Positions 10,001 to 18,651 of a stretch of 64,000 nucleotides of DNA are shown in pieces. The DNA comes from Candidatus Neomarinimicrobiota bacterium (GTDB lineage Bacteria; Fidelibacterota; UBA2242; B5-G15). The position numbers and the translations under genes were made by a program. The first letter of the stretch is position 1; each line of letters opens with the position of its first letter. A model generated the notes under the pieces. It was not told the origin of the DNA. It did not search any database and worked only from the letters and a program-made list of their open reading frames with translations. Where the stretch lies: contig JACDNV010000001.1 of the NCBI GenBank assembly GCA_017656425.1, positions 1-64,000 of the forward strand, in the 5' to 3' direction.

Positions 10001-11381
10001 ATTATCCAGAAATTCCACATTAAGTATCGTGGATGAAAATGATAGAATAACATCAACTTACAATATTCCATATGGTTCCCACGTTTTTGTCAAAGAAGGT
10101 GATAAGGTGGAAAGAGGAGACCTATTATTTAGATGGGATCCATATACAGATTGGATATTGTCATTGCATTCAGGAAGAGTCAAATTCGTCGATCTAATTG
10201 AAAATGTAACATATAACGTTGAAACTGATGAATTTGGTCATAAATCGAGAATAATTATTGAATCAAAAGATAAAAATTTACAACCAAGAATTGATATAGT
10301 AGAGAAAAAAGATGGTCGAGAAATAGTTCATCCTGGATTTATACTACCCGTCAGGGCAATACTCGTGGTTAAAGATGGAGATGAAGTCGTTGCTGGCGAT
10401 GTAATTGCCAAAATGCCAAAAGAGATTGGAATGACTAAGGATATTACAGGTGGTTTACCACGTGTTGCGGAGTTATTTGAGGCAAGAAGGCCTGCGGATC
10501 CAGCTATAATAAGTGAAATAGATGGTAAGGTATCGTTTGGTCCAACAGTTAAAGGAATAAGAGAAATAATTGTTACTGCACCAAATGGACAACAGAAAAA
10601 ATATAAAATACCATACGGTAAATACGTTCTCGTTAATCAGGGAGATGAAGTTAAAGCAGGTGACAGGCTATGCGATGGGCCGATAGCTCCACAGGATATT
10701 TTAAAAGTTCAGGATCCAAGGCGTGTACAAGAATATCTCGTAAATGAGATTCAGGAAGTCTATAGGTTGCAGGGTGTGAGAATTAATGACAAGCACATCG
10801 AGGTTATTGTAAGACAGATGATGCAAAAAGTAAAAGTTGAAGATTCTGGTGATACTAGATTACTTGAAGGAGATAGAGTCAATAAATCAGATTTAATACG
10901 AGAAAATGAGAGAATAGTAAATTATGTTGTAATAACAAATCCTGGTGATTCAGAGTGGTTAGAGGGTGAAATTGTTCATAAGAGAGATTTCTTAAGAGTA
11001 AACAGACAATTGAGAGAAGAAAATAAACAGCCTGCCAGAGCCAGACAGGCAAGACCTGCCAAATTTAGTGAAGTGTTGTTAGGTATTACGAAAGCTTCAT
11101 TGAATACTGATTCCTTTATTTCTGCTGCTTCATTTCAGGAGACAACTAGAGTTCTAACAGATGCTTCTGTAGAATGTGCTACCGATTACTTAAGGGGTTT
11201 AAAGGAAAACGTTATTGTCGGCAGACTGATCCCCGCTGGCACAGGCTTAAGAAAGTACAGAAATCTTATGGTAATCGAACCTGAAGAAGAAAGAATAGAG
11301 TGGGAAAGAATTAAGAAATTGAAAGAAGAACAAGAACAAGAAGAGCGAGAACAGGAAAAAAAGCAAGAAGATGTTGTATAG
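7089..11381 (+). CDS. rpoC: DNA-directed RNA polymerase subunit beta'
   Basis: The 1430-residue protein holds the N-terminal zinc site (CHCGKYKRIRYKGIICDRC), the active-site magnesium loop NADFDGDQMAVH, the bridge-helix/trigger-loop region (GARGSREQIKQLAGMRGLM), the second zinc cluster (CEADHGVCAKCYGR), and QAIGEPGTQLTLRTFHYGG. Length is normal for an FCB-type enzyme. The last 30 or so residues are a very acidic and basic Glu/Gln/Lys tail, probably disordered. It closes the tuf-rpoC gene series; I see no clear intrinsic terminator on the plus strand just after it. Confidence 0.98.
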   Translation: MNGVKPTNHRKEFTNITIHLSSPETVLKRSRGEVLRPETINYRTYKPEKDGLFCEKIFGPVKDYECHCGKYKRIRYKGIICDRCGVEVAPKRVRRERMGHITLAVPVVHIWYLKSIPSKLYYLLDIPSRELEEITYYEKYVVINPGKSNLPYKAVITEEEYFENLMEYGPKTELLDEEEVQEYFIAKTGGEAIRDLLRQVDIETLVTKLKNDLKNSRSETQKSEILKRLKVVQAFLPKEGRPVNKPEWMVITILPVIPPDLRPLVPLEGGRFAASDLNDLYRRVIIRNNRLKQLMEIKAPDVILRNEKRMLQEAVDSLFDNSKRTTEVRGSTRRPLKSLSDMLRGKEGRFRQNLLGKRVDYSGRSVIVVGPELKLNECGLPKEMAIELFKPHIMHELLKRGIAKSPKAAKLMIDNKEPDVYKVLEYVVKDHPVLLNRAPTLHRLGIQAFQPVLTDELAIQIHPLVCAAFNADFDGDQMAVHVPLSFEAQMEARILMLSSHNILHPAHGNPIAIPSQDMVLGIYYITKKKDGAKGENTIFSSIDEAIYAYEVGEVDLHAKVKIKIDGKLIDTTPGRAIFNSILPPGMNYINELITKSRLEKIVGYAFRKVGNYETVKFLDRLKDLGFAYATKAGATISIADILIPQEKQRIIDDTFKRVDDIQRKFQKGILTEGERYNKVIDEWTHTTNKITDILFEHLSKDRQGFNPVFMMADSGARGSREQIKQLAGMRGLMAKPQKTLTGQVGEIIETPITSNFKEGLTVLEYFISTHGARKGLADTALKTADAGYLTRRLVDVAQDVVVTMEDCGTINGIEVTALKKEESIIEGLADRIVGRVAQEDIFNPENENEIIVEAGEEIDEDTAMKIQDLGIVKVRIRSVLTCEADHGVCAKCYGRNLATGQMVNVGEAVGIMAAQAIGEPGTQLTLRTFHYGGTAARVVEESDTIAKTAGKVVFSINYKCVKYEKGDYYVALSRNSTLSIVDENDRITSTYNIPYGSHVFVKEGDKVERGDLLFRWDPYTDWILSLHSGRVKFVDLIENVTYNVETDEFGHKSRIIIESKDKNLQPRIDIVEKKDGREIVHPGFILPVRAILVVKDGDEVVAGDVIAKMPKEIGMTKDITGGLPRVAELFEARRPADPAIISEIDGKVSFGPTVKGIREIIVTAPNGQQKKYKIPYGKYVLVNQGDEVKAGDRLCDGPIAPQDILKVQDPRRVQEYLVNEIQEVYRLQGVRINDKHIEVIVRQMMQKVKVEDSGDTRLLEGDRVNKSDLIRENERIVNYVVITNPGDSEWLEGEIVHKRDFLRVNRQLREENKQPARARQARPAKFSEVLLGITKASLNTDSFISAASFQETTRVLTDASVECATDYLRGLKENVIVGRLIPAGTGLRKYRNLMVIEPEEERIEWERIKKLKEEQEQEEREQEKKQEDVV

Positions 11382-11634
11382 AATAGTGTTAGAACAAGTA
11401 TAATATAAACAAACAAATTTTGACACATTTATAAAGAATAATGAGACAGATAATAGATACAAAATTAATTATATTTAACCCACAATACTTGATCTTTTCA
11501 GCTAAGAATACTGAATATCAGACAATATTTAAAAACATTAAATTATAAGATGTTTATACTAAGGAATTGTAATTAAACCTTTTCTTTTCCCACGCTTTTT
11601 TGGTTCTTATAATATATCATTTAATAAACAAAGA
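11382..11634. other. Intergenic spacer downstream of rpoC, nothing clear
   Basis: This 253-base AT-rich spacer separates rpoC (+) from the surface-protein unit read on the minus strand. I found no open frame of note, no tRNA and no plus-strand terminator. A TTGACA at 11422-11427 is present, but nothing resembling a good -10 lies 16-18 bases downstream and no plus-strand gene follows. Confidence 0.5.
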
Positions 11635-11673
11635 TGGGAAAAAACCCTGTGACCCTATCACAAGGTCACAGGG
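11635..11673 (-). terminator. Intrinsic terminator of the TonB/T9SS/PorV unit
   Basis: A perfect 10-bp stem (CCCTGTGACC, 11645-11654, with GGTCACAGGG, 11664-11673) encloses a 9-base loop. Read on the minus strand it is followed immediately by TTTTTT. It lies 16 bases past the stop codon of the PorV/PorQ-type gene. GC-rich stem plus U-tract is the classic Rho-independent form, so transcription of the minus-strand unit ends here. Confidence 0.9.
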
Positions 11674-11689
11674 CAACGCAACCTTATCT

Positions 11690-12727
11690 TCATAAACCGA
11701 TCGTCAGCGATAACCTACTTACACCATTAAACAACTTAACATCGGAATATGAATAATTAACCTCTAATCGCCTCTTACCAACACTTAAATAAGTACCAGC
11801 CCCAATACTCCAAGATAACAAGTCGTGATTTGATTCATACCCAGCCCTAAGGGAAAATAAGCTCTTATAATTATATTCTACTCCAGCATTTATACGTTGA
11901 TAATAATTATTAGGATGTGATAACTCTGTAATTAAAAGTAGGCTATGTAATTTCCTCAACTCCGGTTTTATCACTTCTATAAGATCCATACTTAAACCAA
12001 TTGAATACACCAAAGGAAGTGAAAAACTCGTCCTCTGATATAATACATAAGTCGAAAAATTTCTCATCGCCATAGATAAACTCAACGACTTCCATCCAAA
12101 ATAATACCTAAGTCCAAGATCAAATGCTACCTTACCACGATCATTGTCAGTAGCTTCACCAGTATCCCAATCTATTAACTGTCCTAACGATTGTGAAACA
12201 TATTTTACTGTACCACCCATCGAAAACTTTATATTAATTTGTCTAACATATGATAAACCAATCGAATAAGCACCTACATTTTTAGCCTCTCCAATTATTC
12301 TATAATTTTCTTCTCCTACTTCCGGATGAGTAAGTGCTGTTGCCTGTATATAACCATAATCTACTGTCAAAAAATGTAATCCAAATACTCCTAAATTACC
12401 TGCTTTTATCGCTAATGCACTGGCTAAATAATTTATGTCTGCTATCCATTTCGTAGATGAAAAAAACAATTCAATAGGTGTTGATAGCTCTGTTAATCCT
12501 GCAGGATTTCCAAAAACACTTTCCACCCCTCTACAAACGGCTGTATAAGTATTTCCACGTCCAGCTATATTTGGTGATACACCTACCTGCAAAAAATTCA
12601 TCGACGTTGTTCCAGATTTACTGATCTTACTACCTTGACCAATTGAATTCATATCTTCCTGGGCTATAATTATGCCAAAAATTACTCCAATAATCATAAA
12701 TATTCTTAAACAATAAACTCTCTTCAT
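11690..12727 (-). CDS. PorV/PorQ-family outer-membrane barrel protein
   Basis: The 345-residue product has an N-terminal signal peptide, then the family opening SGTTSMNFLQVGVSPNIAGRGNTYTAV...NPAGL, and alternating beta strands to the end. This matches the PorV/PorQ (FadL-like, UPF0164-related) barrels. PorV in Bacteroidetes is a T9SS outer-membrane shuttle for cargo with C-terminal sorting domains; others in the family have unknown roles. I chose the ATG at 12727 because AAGGGG and GGGA lie just upstream; in-frame ATGs at 12736 and 12745 are possible. It is last in a unit with a TonB receptor and a T9SS cargo protein. Confidence 0.8.
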   Translation of the reverse strand: MKRVYCLRIFMIIGVIFGIIIAQEDMNSIGQGSKISKSGTTSMNFLQVGVSPNIAGRGNTYTAVCRGVESVFGNPAGLTELSTPIELFFSSTKWIADINYLASALAIKAGNLGVFGLHFLTVDYGYIQATALTHPEVGEENYRIIGEAKNVGAYSIGLSYVRQINIKFSMGGTVKYVSQSLGQLIDWDTGEATDNDRGKVAFDLGLRYYFGWKSLSLSMAMRNFSTYVLYQRTSFSLPLVYSIGLSMDLIEVIKPELRKLHSLLLITELSHPNNYYQRINAGVEYNYKSLFSLRAGYESNHDLLSWSIGAGTYLSVGKRRLEVNYSYSDVKLFNGVSRLSLTIGL

Positions 12728-12768
12728 ATATCCCATCCCCTTCATTTTTTGTTAAACATCCAACATTT

Positions 12769-14973
12769 TTAACGTACCACTATAAGCTTTTTATATGCCA
12801 TATCACCATTGGAATTGGTAAAAACTACTATATATACACCACTTGCTATTGGCTGACCATCTTCATTAACTAATTTCATTTTGTAATCACCCGTGCCTGT
12901 AGTTTTAACTTTCCTAACAAGATCACCATATTCAGTATATATCGAAATAGTAACATCTTTTGGCAAATTGAAAAATGTTAAAGTAAGATTCTTTGGTTTT
13001 TCAAATAAATATTTGGCTAACATTTTATCATTATAATTAAATGGATTTGGTACCATAACAATTTCATCCAATCCTCCGGTACTTGGTGGCTGATTTGCAC
13101 TCGTACCCAAAACATTATATCTCCAGAATGGGCTACTCCATATTGTATCACCATCAGATGTTTCTACTCCTGCATATATCCTGTAAAAGTACTTTGGAGA
13201 TGGTCGAACATGGACATCAATATACTCATTGTCCTTTCCAGTATACACTACTTTATAAAATACTGTATCATATGTAGAAACTTTTCTTTCCAATTTGTAT
13301 CCAATAAACCCTGGCCAGTTCTCAGCTGGAGAAGGTTCCCAGCTTATTTTAATACCTTCATTGGTTGGTCTTACAACAGACTTTGGAGGCGGTGGAGGAG
13401 TCATCTCTGCATTATAACCACTAAGAAAATTCCTCTTAGCAAGGCTCACTGTTTTATGTACCAACTTGATACCCAAACTTAACCAACGATCTTTAATTTT
13501 ATCAATTTCAGTAGCATCTTCCGGAAAAACAAAATTCTCAGGTAAAAATCCTGTTTCTGGATTATATCCATCTAACAACCAAGGGGGTAGGTCCGAGTAC
13601 AATGGATCATCAAGAGTTCCATTCATCCATTTCCTACCAACTTCTACAGCTTGCTCTCTGCTAATTCCAGCAAAACCTGATGCCTTGACTATTCTTATCC
13701 TTGTACCGGGTGCAAATTCATACGGTCCATAGCAGTATACCATGCTTTCAAATGAATTTACCAAAGGACCACATCCAAAATCTCCACCAGGTGCACTCTT
13801 ACCTAATTCATCCAAATTCTTGCGATGATGACCTGGTCTAACATTGTTCCCTTGCATATCCTCACCTGCTGTCACTTGACCCGATATAAAATCATAATAA
13901 CGTGGATAATCTACAGGTGTACTCTGACTGAATAACCCAAGATTTATTCCCTGTTGAATATTCGCAAATGTTGTAACAGTTGGCTGATTCATATCATCTT
14001 TATCATTTGGATCTATCGCTGGAAATTGCACTGATTTATTTGGAACATAAGGCTCTTTAGATGCATGAAGTGTTGCAGCAAAATAGAAATTTTTACTGAA
14101 TAATCTACCATTCTGCTCTGTTAACGGCTGACCCATATTATCTCCATTTTTTTCAGGATCATCAGATGGATATTGGTAAAATATCCTCAAACTATCATCC
14201 TTAAGTGCACCATAATAGTGAAACCACATGCGAGGGTCACCATTAAACCAGTCATCCACAGATGCAATACCAGGATTATGTCCATCTGCCATAATGAAGT
14301 AATACCAACCCTCCTGGAAAAAAACATAAAAATTGTGTAAGGTATCATTATCTGCCGGATTATCTAAAGTAATATCCACTATTACATAATTATCATGCTT
14401 ATTATTTCCCCATGAAAGAACACGTTTTGTTAAAATAACTCCATTTACATATTTATTCTTTACCATAACTGTTTGATCAGATGTTCCTATGCATTTTTCT
14501 GGATTCACGTCAACTACCATTCCAAAATCAGGTTGTGGTAACTGTAATTCCGTATCTTGATAATATATGCTATCAACAGGAGGTTCATACCGTATATAAT
14601 TAGCGAGATCTTCTATGACTTCTAATCCATTCGGTTGAAGTTCATTTACAGGCGGGAAAATAGCTTTTTCTATTATCTCACCAGTTACTGGATTCTTCCA
14701 ATTTGTACAGGCGAGTGTTACATACCCACCAAAACAAGATTCTTCACCATTTAAACGACATCCTACAGCATCTTGATCTGCAAATAGATACAAATTACTT
14801 GCTGAAAAAGAAGTACCGGTATTAGTTCCAATTGAATTTACAGAACCCCAATATTTATTTAAACGAAGATAACAAAAATTTTGACTATAAAGGTTTAATA
14901 TAAAAAATGTTGAAAAAATTACTACAATAGATATTATCCTTATAAAATTTGAAAAATTTTTCTTCCTCTCCAT
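12769..14973 (-). CDS. Secreted surface protein with Fn3-like and T9SS sorting domains
   Basis: The 734-residue protein has a signal peptide after a lysine-rich start (membrane segment about residues 12-30). Residues 30 to about 530 form a large region I do not recognise. A proline stretch (TPPPPPKSVV) leads into a fibronectin-III-like domain at about 535-635. A C-terminal beta domain at about 650-734 contains VMVPNPFNYNDK and ends SGVYIVVFTNSNGDMAYKKL, the form of a T9SS type A sorting signal. It lies 26 bases after the TonB receptor gene and 41 before the PorV-like gene, so it may be the receptor's surface partner. Function unknown. Confidence 0.75.
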   Translation of the reverse strand: MERKKNFSNFIRIISIVVIFSTFFILNLYSQNFCYLRLNKYWGSVNSIGTNTGTSFSASNLYLFADQDAVGCRLNGEESCFGGYVTLACTNWKNPVTGEIIEKAIFPPVNELQPNGLEVIEDLANYIRYEPPVDSIYYQDTELQLPQPDFGMVVDVNPEKCIGTSDQTVMVKNKYVNGVILTKRVLSWGNNKHDNYVIVDITLDNPADNDTLHNFYVFFQEGWYYFIMADGHNPGIASVDDWFNGDPRMWFHYYGALKDDSLRIFYQYPSDDPEKNGDNMGQPLTEQNGRLFSKNFYFAATLHASKEPYVPNKSVQFPAIDPNDKDDMNQPTVTTFANIQQGINLGLFSQSTPVDYPRYYDFISGQVTAGEDMQGNNVRPGHHRKNLDELGKSAPGGDFGCGPLVNSFESMVYCYGPYEFAPGTRIRIVKASGFAGISREQAVEVGRKWMNGTLDDPLYSDLPPWLLDGYNPETGFLPENFVFPEDATEIDKIKDRWLSLGIKLVHKTVSLAKRNFLSGYNAEMTPPPPPKSVVRPTNEGIKISWEPSPAENWPGFIGYKLERKVSTYDTVFYKVVYTGKDNEYIDVHVRPSPKYFYRIYAGVETSDGDTIWSSPFWRYNVLGTSANQPPSTGGLDEIVMVPNPFNYNDKMLAKYLFEKPKNLTLTFFNLPKDVTISIYTEYGDLVRKVKTTGTGDYKMKLVNEDGQPIASGVYIVVFTNSNGDMAYKKLIVVR

Positions 14974-14999
14974 CTTTACCTCTCAAAAATAATTCCATA

Positions 15000-17900
15000 T
15001 TAGAAATCAATTCTTAATCCAATCCAAATAGAGCGTGGCTCATTGCCAAAAGTAAAAATATCAAGATTAGGATTATTTATATGCGGCTTTTCACTCGACC
15101 TTACATCACCTATATGATCCTCTCCACTCACTACTTCTCCTTTGTGATGAATAATTTCACCAGTTTCTGGATCCGTTATATCTTTCGTATATACATATCC
15201 CGGATAAAGATATTCACCTTTTTCCTCATCCCTAATAGGATCATAATATGAGTCTTTATAATCTTTCAAATGCAGTGATGCCATATAATTTTTGAAGTCC
15301 TGAGATGGACCTGTTTCCGAACCAATACCCTTGGCAAATGCATATTTATAAGTAAATATTTTGGTGTTAAATAAATTTAAAATATCAACGGTTAAAGTTG
15401 CTTTAGCACCTTTTAAATCAAATGTTTTACTAATAGCCATATTTGCTAGAAAAATATCAGGCCAGCGAAATTCATTATTTACATCTAGACCTCTTGGATT
15501 ATATCTAAAAATTTCACCTCGTTTCCATTCAGGCAAAAAGCTAAATCTCCAGTCTCCAAATATATAACCCCACTTACTTGGACTTCTCAATGTTATATTC
15601 GCTGAAAATTGTGGAACTGGATATGGTCTTTTTGGATCTCTATAGTAATTAATCTTATCTGGATCATTATTAAAATCTGGATCTTCATATACATATTCAC
15701 GACCACTATACCCAACTGTTACGTAAATATATTGCAATTTTGCCCATCCTGTTAGTATTTCACCAAACTGCTTTGTAATTTGTATTTCCGCTCCTTGAAC
15801 ACCCTTATATGCCTGATTCGTTCTAAATGAAAATCCATTACCATAATTTGGAATATATATAATTGGTCGTACTTCACCTGTAACATCTTTATAATAACCC
15901 GCGACATGAATCAAATACATATCCATCAGGTTGTAATCAACTCCCAATTCGTATTGGATAGTTCGAACAGGTTCAAGATTTGGATTTCCAAGATGATATA
16001 AACCACCTTTCGCTGTACCATGCCTATAAACATACATATACATTTCACTGTATGGCGGTAACATTCTAAAATGTCCATAATTAAAATAAAATTTGGTTCT
16101 ACTTGTAAGAGGGAATGAAACACCCAAACGTGGACTAAATACTAAATGTGATTTTACTGGTTGATATAACGGTTTTTCGCCTATCCTTCTATAATAATTA
16201 TCAAGAGTATCCCATTTCCACCAAACTACCGATTTCCCTGCATGTAACATTTCTAACCAATCAGTCGGTGTCTCTGCATAATTTATACCAAAGGCTTTTT
16301 CCTCGAATAATCTACCAGTTGGCCATTTTAATCCACTTGCCTCACCGAAATAATCCGCTCTTATACCAAAATTAAGTATCATCTCTTCATAAGATATTTG
16401 ATCTTGAATGTATGCACCCGCAAATACTGGTCTAACCTTGAACATATATTCATAAGCACTACCTGGATCATGCCAATAGCCAAAACGATCATGATCTAAA
16501 TCCATTACAAATACCTCTGCACCTGTCTTTATAAAATGCATCATATTTATCTGATTACCATAGTTTATCTTAAAGCGAAATTGCTGGGTTAATGAACGGT
16601 CAAAAAGCAAACCACCTTTACTATCAAATCTATCTTCTAATCCAGGAACACTGTGAAACTGGTCAAATATAAACCCATCAACCGTATCACTATCAGTATT
16701 AAGAGGTAAAATCCTCCTACCATATGGTGCCTCAGTTAAAGGTATTACCCCACCTAAACGATATAAAACTGTTTCATCACGAGTCTCCTTTGGATGTATA
16801 TGATCTTTTATTCTCATATAACTTGCTTGTACGTCAAAAAATGACTTTACGTTTATTGTATGGGTATATTTTAATCCAAGCATAAAATTATATTGTTTCC
16901 AGATTTGAAGATCAGAAACATACCACCATAATCTTGGTCCATAATTACCACCCCATCCCTGACCACTGAATAGAAGAATATTGTCTTCAGGCATAAAATC
17001 ACCACGATCAAGCCCGCGTGGGGTCCATGTTCCAGATGAAAACTCCAAACCCTGCGCGAAACTTAAGTTCGGCATTTCACTTTCACCACCATGTGTCGGA
17101 GACATTCCTTTATGATAATTATACAAAGATGTTATTTTCAAATTAGATTTCTTACTAATATTTGATTTAAGCACTAATATAGTAGTTGTTTTATAATCTG
17201 AGTCCAATTCCTTTGGTTGAACATATGCAGTTCTTGCGGTAATATTAGATAAATAGAAAGTCATATTTCCTAAATTCTTTCCTATAATCGGTACAGGACC
17301 ACCAAATCCACCATCAAAAACATAATCCCATGTTCTCCCCTCTTTATTTGCATGTTTTCTAAATAGCTCTATCAACTTAGGATCCGTTACCTTTTCTCCA
17401 ACATATATACCCATCGAATCAAGCTCTTCAATTTTTCTGTTCAATTTATCAAAATCAGGGAACACCTGGTGCATCCATGCATCATAAAGGTATAAATCAA
17501 CAGCAGTAATAGCGGAAAAATCAAGCCCCATATTAACCAAACTAGTCTTCCATGTCGATGGTAAACGCCTACCTGTATAAAATGGGAAACCTCTGAAACT
17601 ATTATATTTAACAAATTGTTGGGCTTCATATTCAGTAATTATCCCTTGTTTTATAGCTTCATCAACACCTATGAATGCAATATCAGGATCCAAATGCGGA
17701 CGCAAAGCATTATTCATTGGATCATATAAGGATCTACCGAAACGCTTCATATGAGGTTGATTTCTTTTAAATGAAAAAGTACCATGATATCTATCACTAT
17801 AACCTGTCTTTGTCGTTACCTCTATAATACCTGAGCGGAACTCTCCATACTCCGCACTCATACCGCTTGACTGTACAGATACCTGCTCAATTGAACTCGT

Positions 17901-18482
17901 TGGAATAAATGACCCTGTCTTACCTACTCTTGTATTTACAAAAGCAAATCCATTTATTATAGTTCCTGTTTCCTGTGGATTCCCACCACGTATTTCTAAA
18001 AACCTCTCATCCGTAATTCCTGCCTGCTTTGCCAAAAAATCATGTAACGTCGTTACTCCAGCTGTCTCTACTATCCTATCTGCCATAATAACATTCTGGC
18101 TCCCCGTTACCTCTTTATGTAATATATCACGCTCAGCAACAACCGTAACTGTAGCACCCTCTATCACTGCTCTCTCTAATTGAAAATTTACCTTTGTAAT
18201 CCGTCCCTGAGATACAATTACACCTGTCTTCTTTGTCTTAGTATAACCCACATAACTTACTTCGATTATATAAACTCCTACCGGGACATTCACTATAACA
18301 TAATCCCCATTTTGATTTGTAGCAGCACCAAGATATGTTCCAGAAACAATTACATTTGCTCCAGGAAGTGGCTGACCTGTTTCCTTATCCTCAACATGAC
18401 CAATTATCTTTCCCTGCGACCATAAAACAGTATTCAATAAAAATATTACAAACAAAACACATAATAGCTTTAAATTTTTCAT
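15000..18482 (-). CDS. TonB-dependent outer-membrane receptor with N-terminal regulatory-like domain
   Basis: The 1160-residue protein has a signal peptide (to about residue 22). Next comes a carboxypeptidase-regulatory-like beta sandwich (GKIIGHVEDKETGQPLPGAN, about 25-110), a plug domain at about 115-235 (LHDFLAKQAGITDERFLEIR...EYGEFRSGIIEVTTKTG), and a long barrel ending in the aromatic residue F (RSIWIGLRIDF). It resembles SusC-type receptors, but no SusD follows; the next genes are a T9SS surface protein and a PorV-like barrel. The substrate cannot be read from the sequence. A GGGGGAGG site precedes the ATG, and a strong terminator lies upstream, so it starts its own unit. Confidence 0.88.
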   Translation of the reverse strand: MKNLKLLCVLFVIFLLNTVLWSQGKIIGHVEDKETGQPLPGANVIVSGTYLGAATNQNGDYVIVNVPVGVYIIEVSYVGYTKTKKTGVIVSQGRITKVNFQLERAVIEGATVTVVAERDILHKEVTGSQNVIMADRIVETAGVTTLHDFLAKQAGITDERFLEIRGGNPQETGTIINGFAFVNTRVGKTGSFIPTSSIEQVSVQSSGMSAEYGEFRSGIIEVTTKTGYSDRYHGTFSFKRNQPHMKRFGRSLYDPMNNALRPHLDPDIAFIGVDEAIKQGIITEYEAQQFVKYNSFRGFPFYTGRRLPSTWKTSLVNMGLDFSAITAVDLYLYDAWMHQVFPDFDKLNRKIEELDSMGIYVGEKVTDPKLIELFRKHANKEGRTWDYVFDGGFGGPVPIIGKNLGNMTFYLSNITARTAYVQPKELDSDYKTTTILVLKSNISKKSNLKITSLYNYHKGMSPTHGGESEMPNLSFAQGLEFSSGTWTPRGLDRGDFMPEDNILLFSGQGWGGNYGPRLWWYVSDLQIWKQYNFMLGLKYTHTINVKSFFDVQASYMRIKDHIHPKETRDETVLYRLGGVIPLTEAPYGRRILPLNTDSDTVDGFIFDQFHSVPGLEDRFDSKGGLLFDRSLTQQFRFKINYGNQINMMHFIKTGAEVFVMDLDHDRFGYWHDPGSAYEYMFKVRPVFAGAYIQDQISYEEMILNFGIRADYFGEASGLKWPTGRLFEEKAFGINYAETPTDWLEMLHAGKSVVWWKWDTLDNYYRRIGEKPLYQPVKSHLVFSPRLGVSFPLTSRTKFYFNYGHFRMLPPYSEMYMYVYRHGTAKGGLYHLGNPNLEPVRTIQYELGVDYNLMDMYLIHVAGYYKDVTGEVRPIIYIPNYGNGFSFRTNQAYKGVQGAEIQITKQFGEILTGWAKLQYIYVTVGYSGREYVYEDPDFNNDPDKINYYRDPKRPYPVPQFSANITLRSPSKWGYIFGDWRFSFLPEWKRGEIFRYNPRGLDVNNEFRWPDIFLANMAISKTFDLKGAKATLTVDILNLFNTKIFTYKYAFAKGIGSETGPSQDFKNYMASLHLKDYKDSYYDPIRDEEKGEYLYPGYVYTKDITDPETGEIIHHKGEVVSGEDHIGDVRSSEKPHINNPNLDIFTFGNEPRSIWIGLRIDF

Positions 18483-18581
18483 TTAGCACCTCCCCCAACT
18501 ATTTATAGGTGCAATTTAGTTATGTAAAATAATCAATGTTAGCATCTATTTAAAGAACTGTAATAACTTTTTTTATACTCT

Positions 18582-18632
18582 AAAAACAAGTGGTTTGGCA
18601 CAGATTCAATAATTGAACTGTGCCAAACCACT
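18582..18632 (-). terminator. Strong intrinsic terminator between the two surface units
   Basis: A perfect 15-bp stem, 18589-18603 (AGTGGTTTGGCACAG) with 18618-18632 (CTGTGCCAAACCACT), is extended by an inner TTCAAT/ATTGAA palindrome. Read on the minus strand it is followed by TTGTTTTTAG. It lies 20 bases after the stop of the LamG-like gene and 100 bases before the TonB receptor start, so it separates two transcription units. Confidence 0.88.
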
Positions 18633-18651
18633 ATAACTATCACAGGTGGGT

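Noticed and set aside
11422-11427. TTGACA downstream of rpoC as a promoter
   Set aside because: No acceptable -10 box at the right distance and no plus-strand gene after it.
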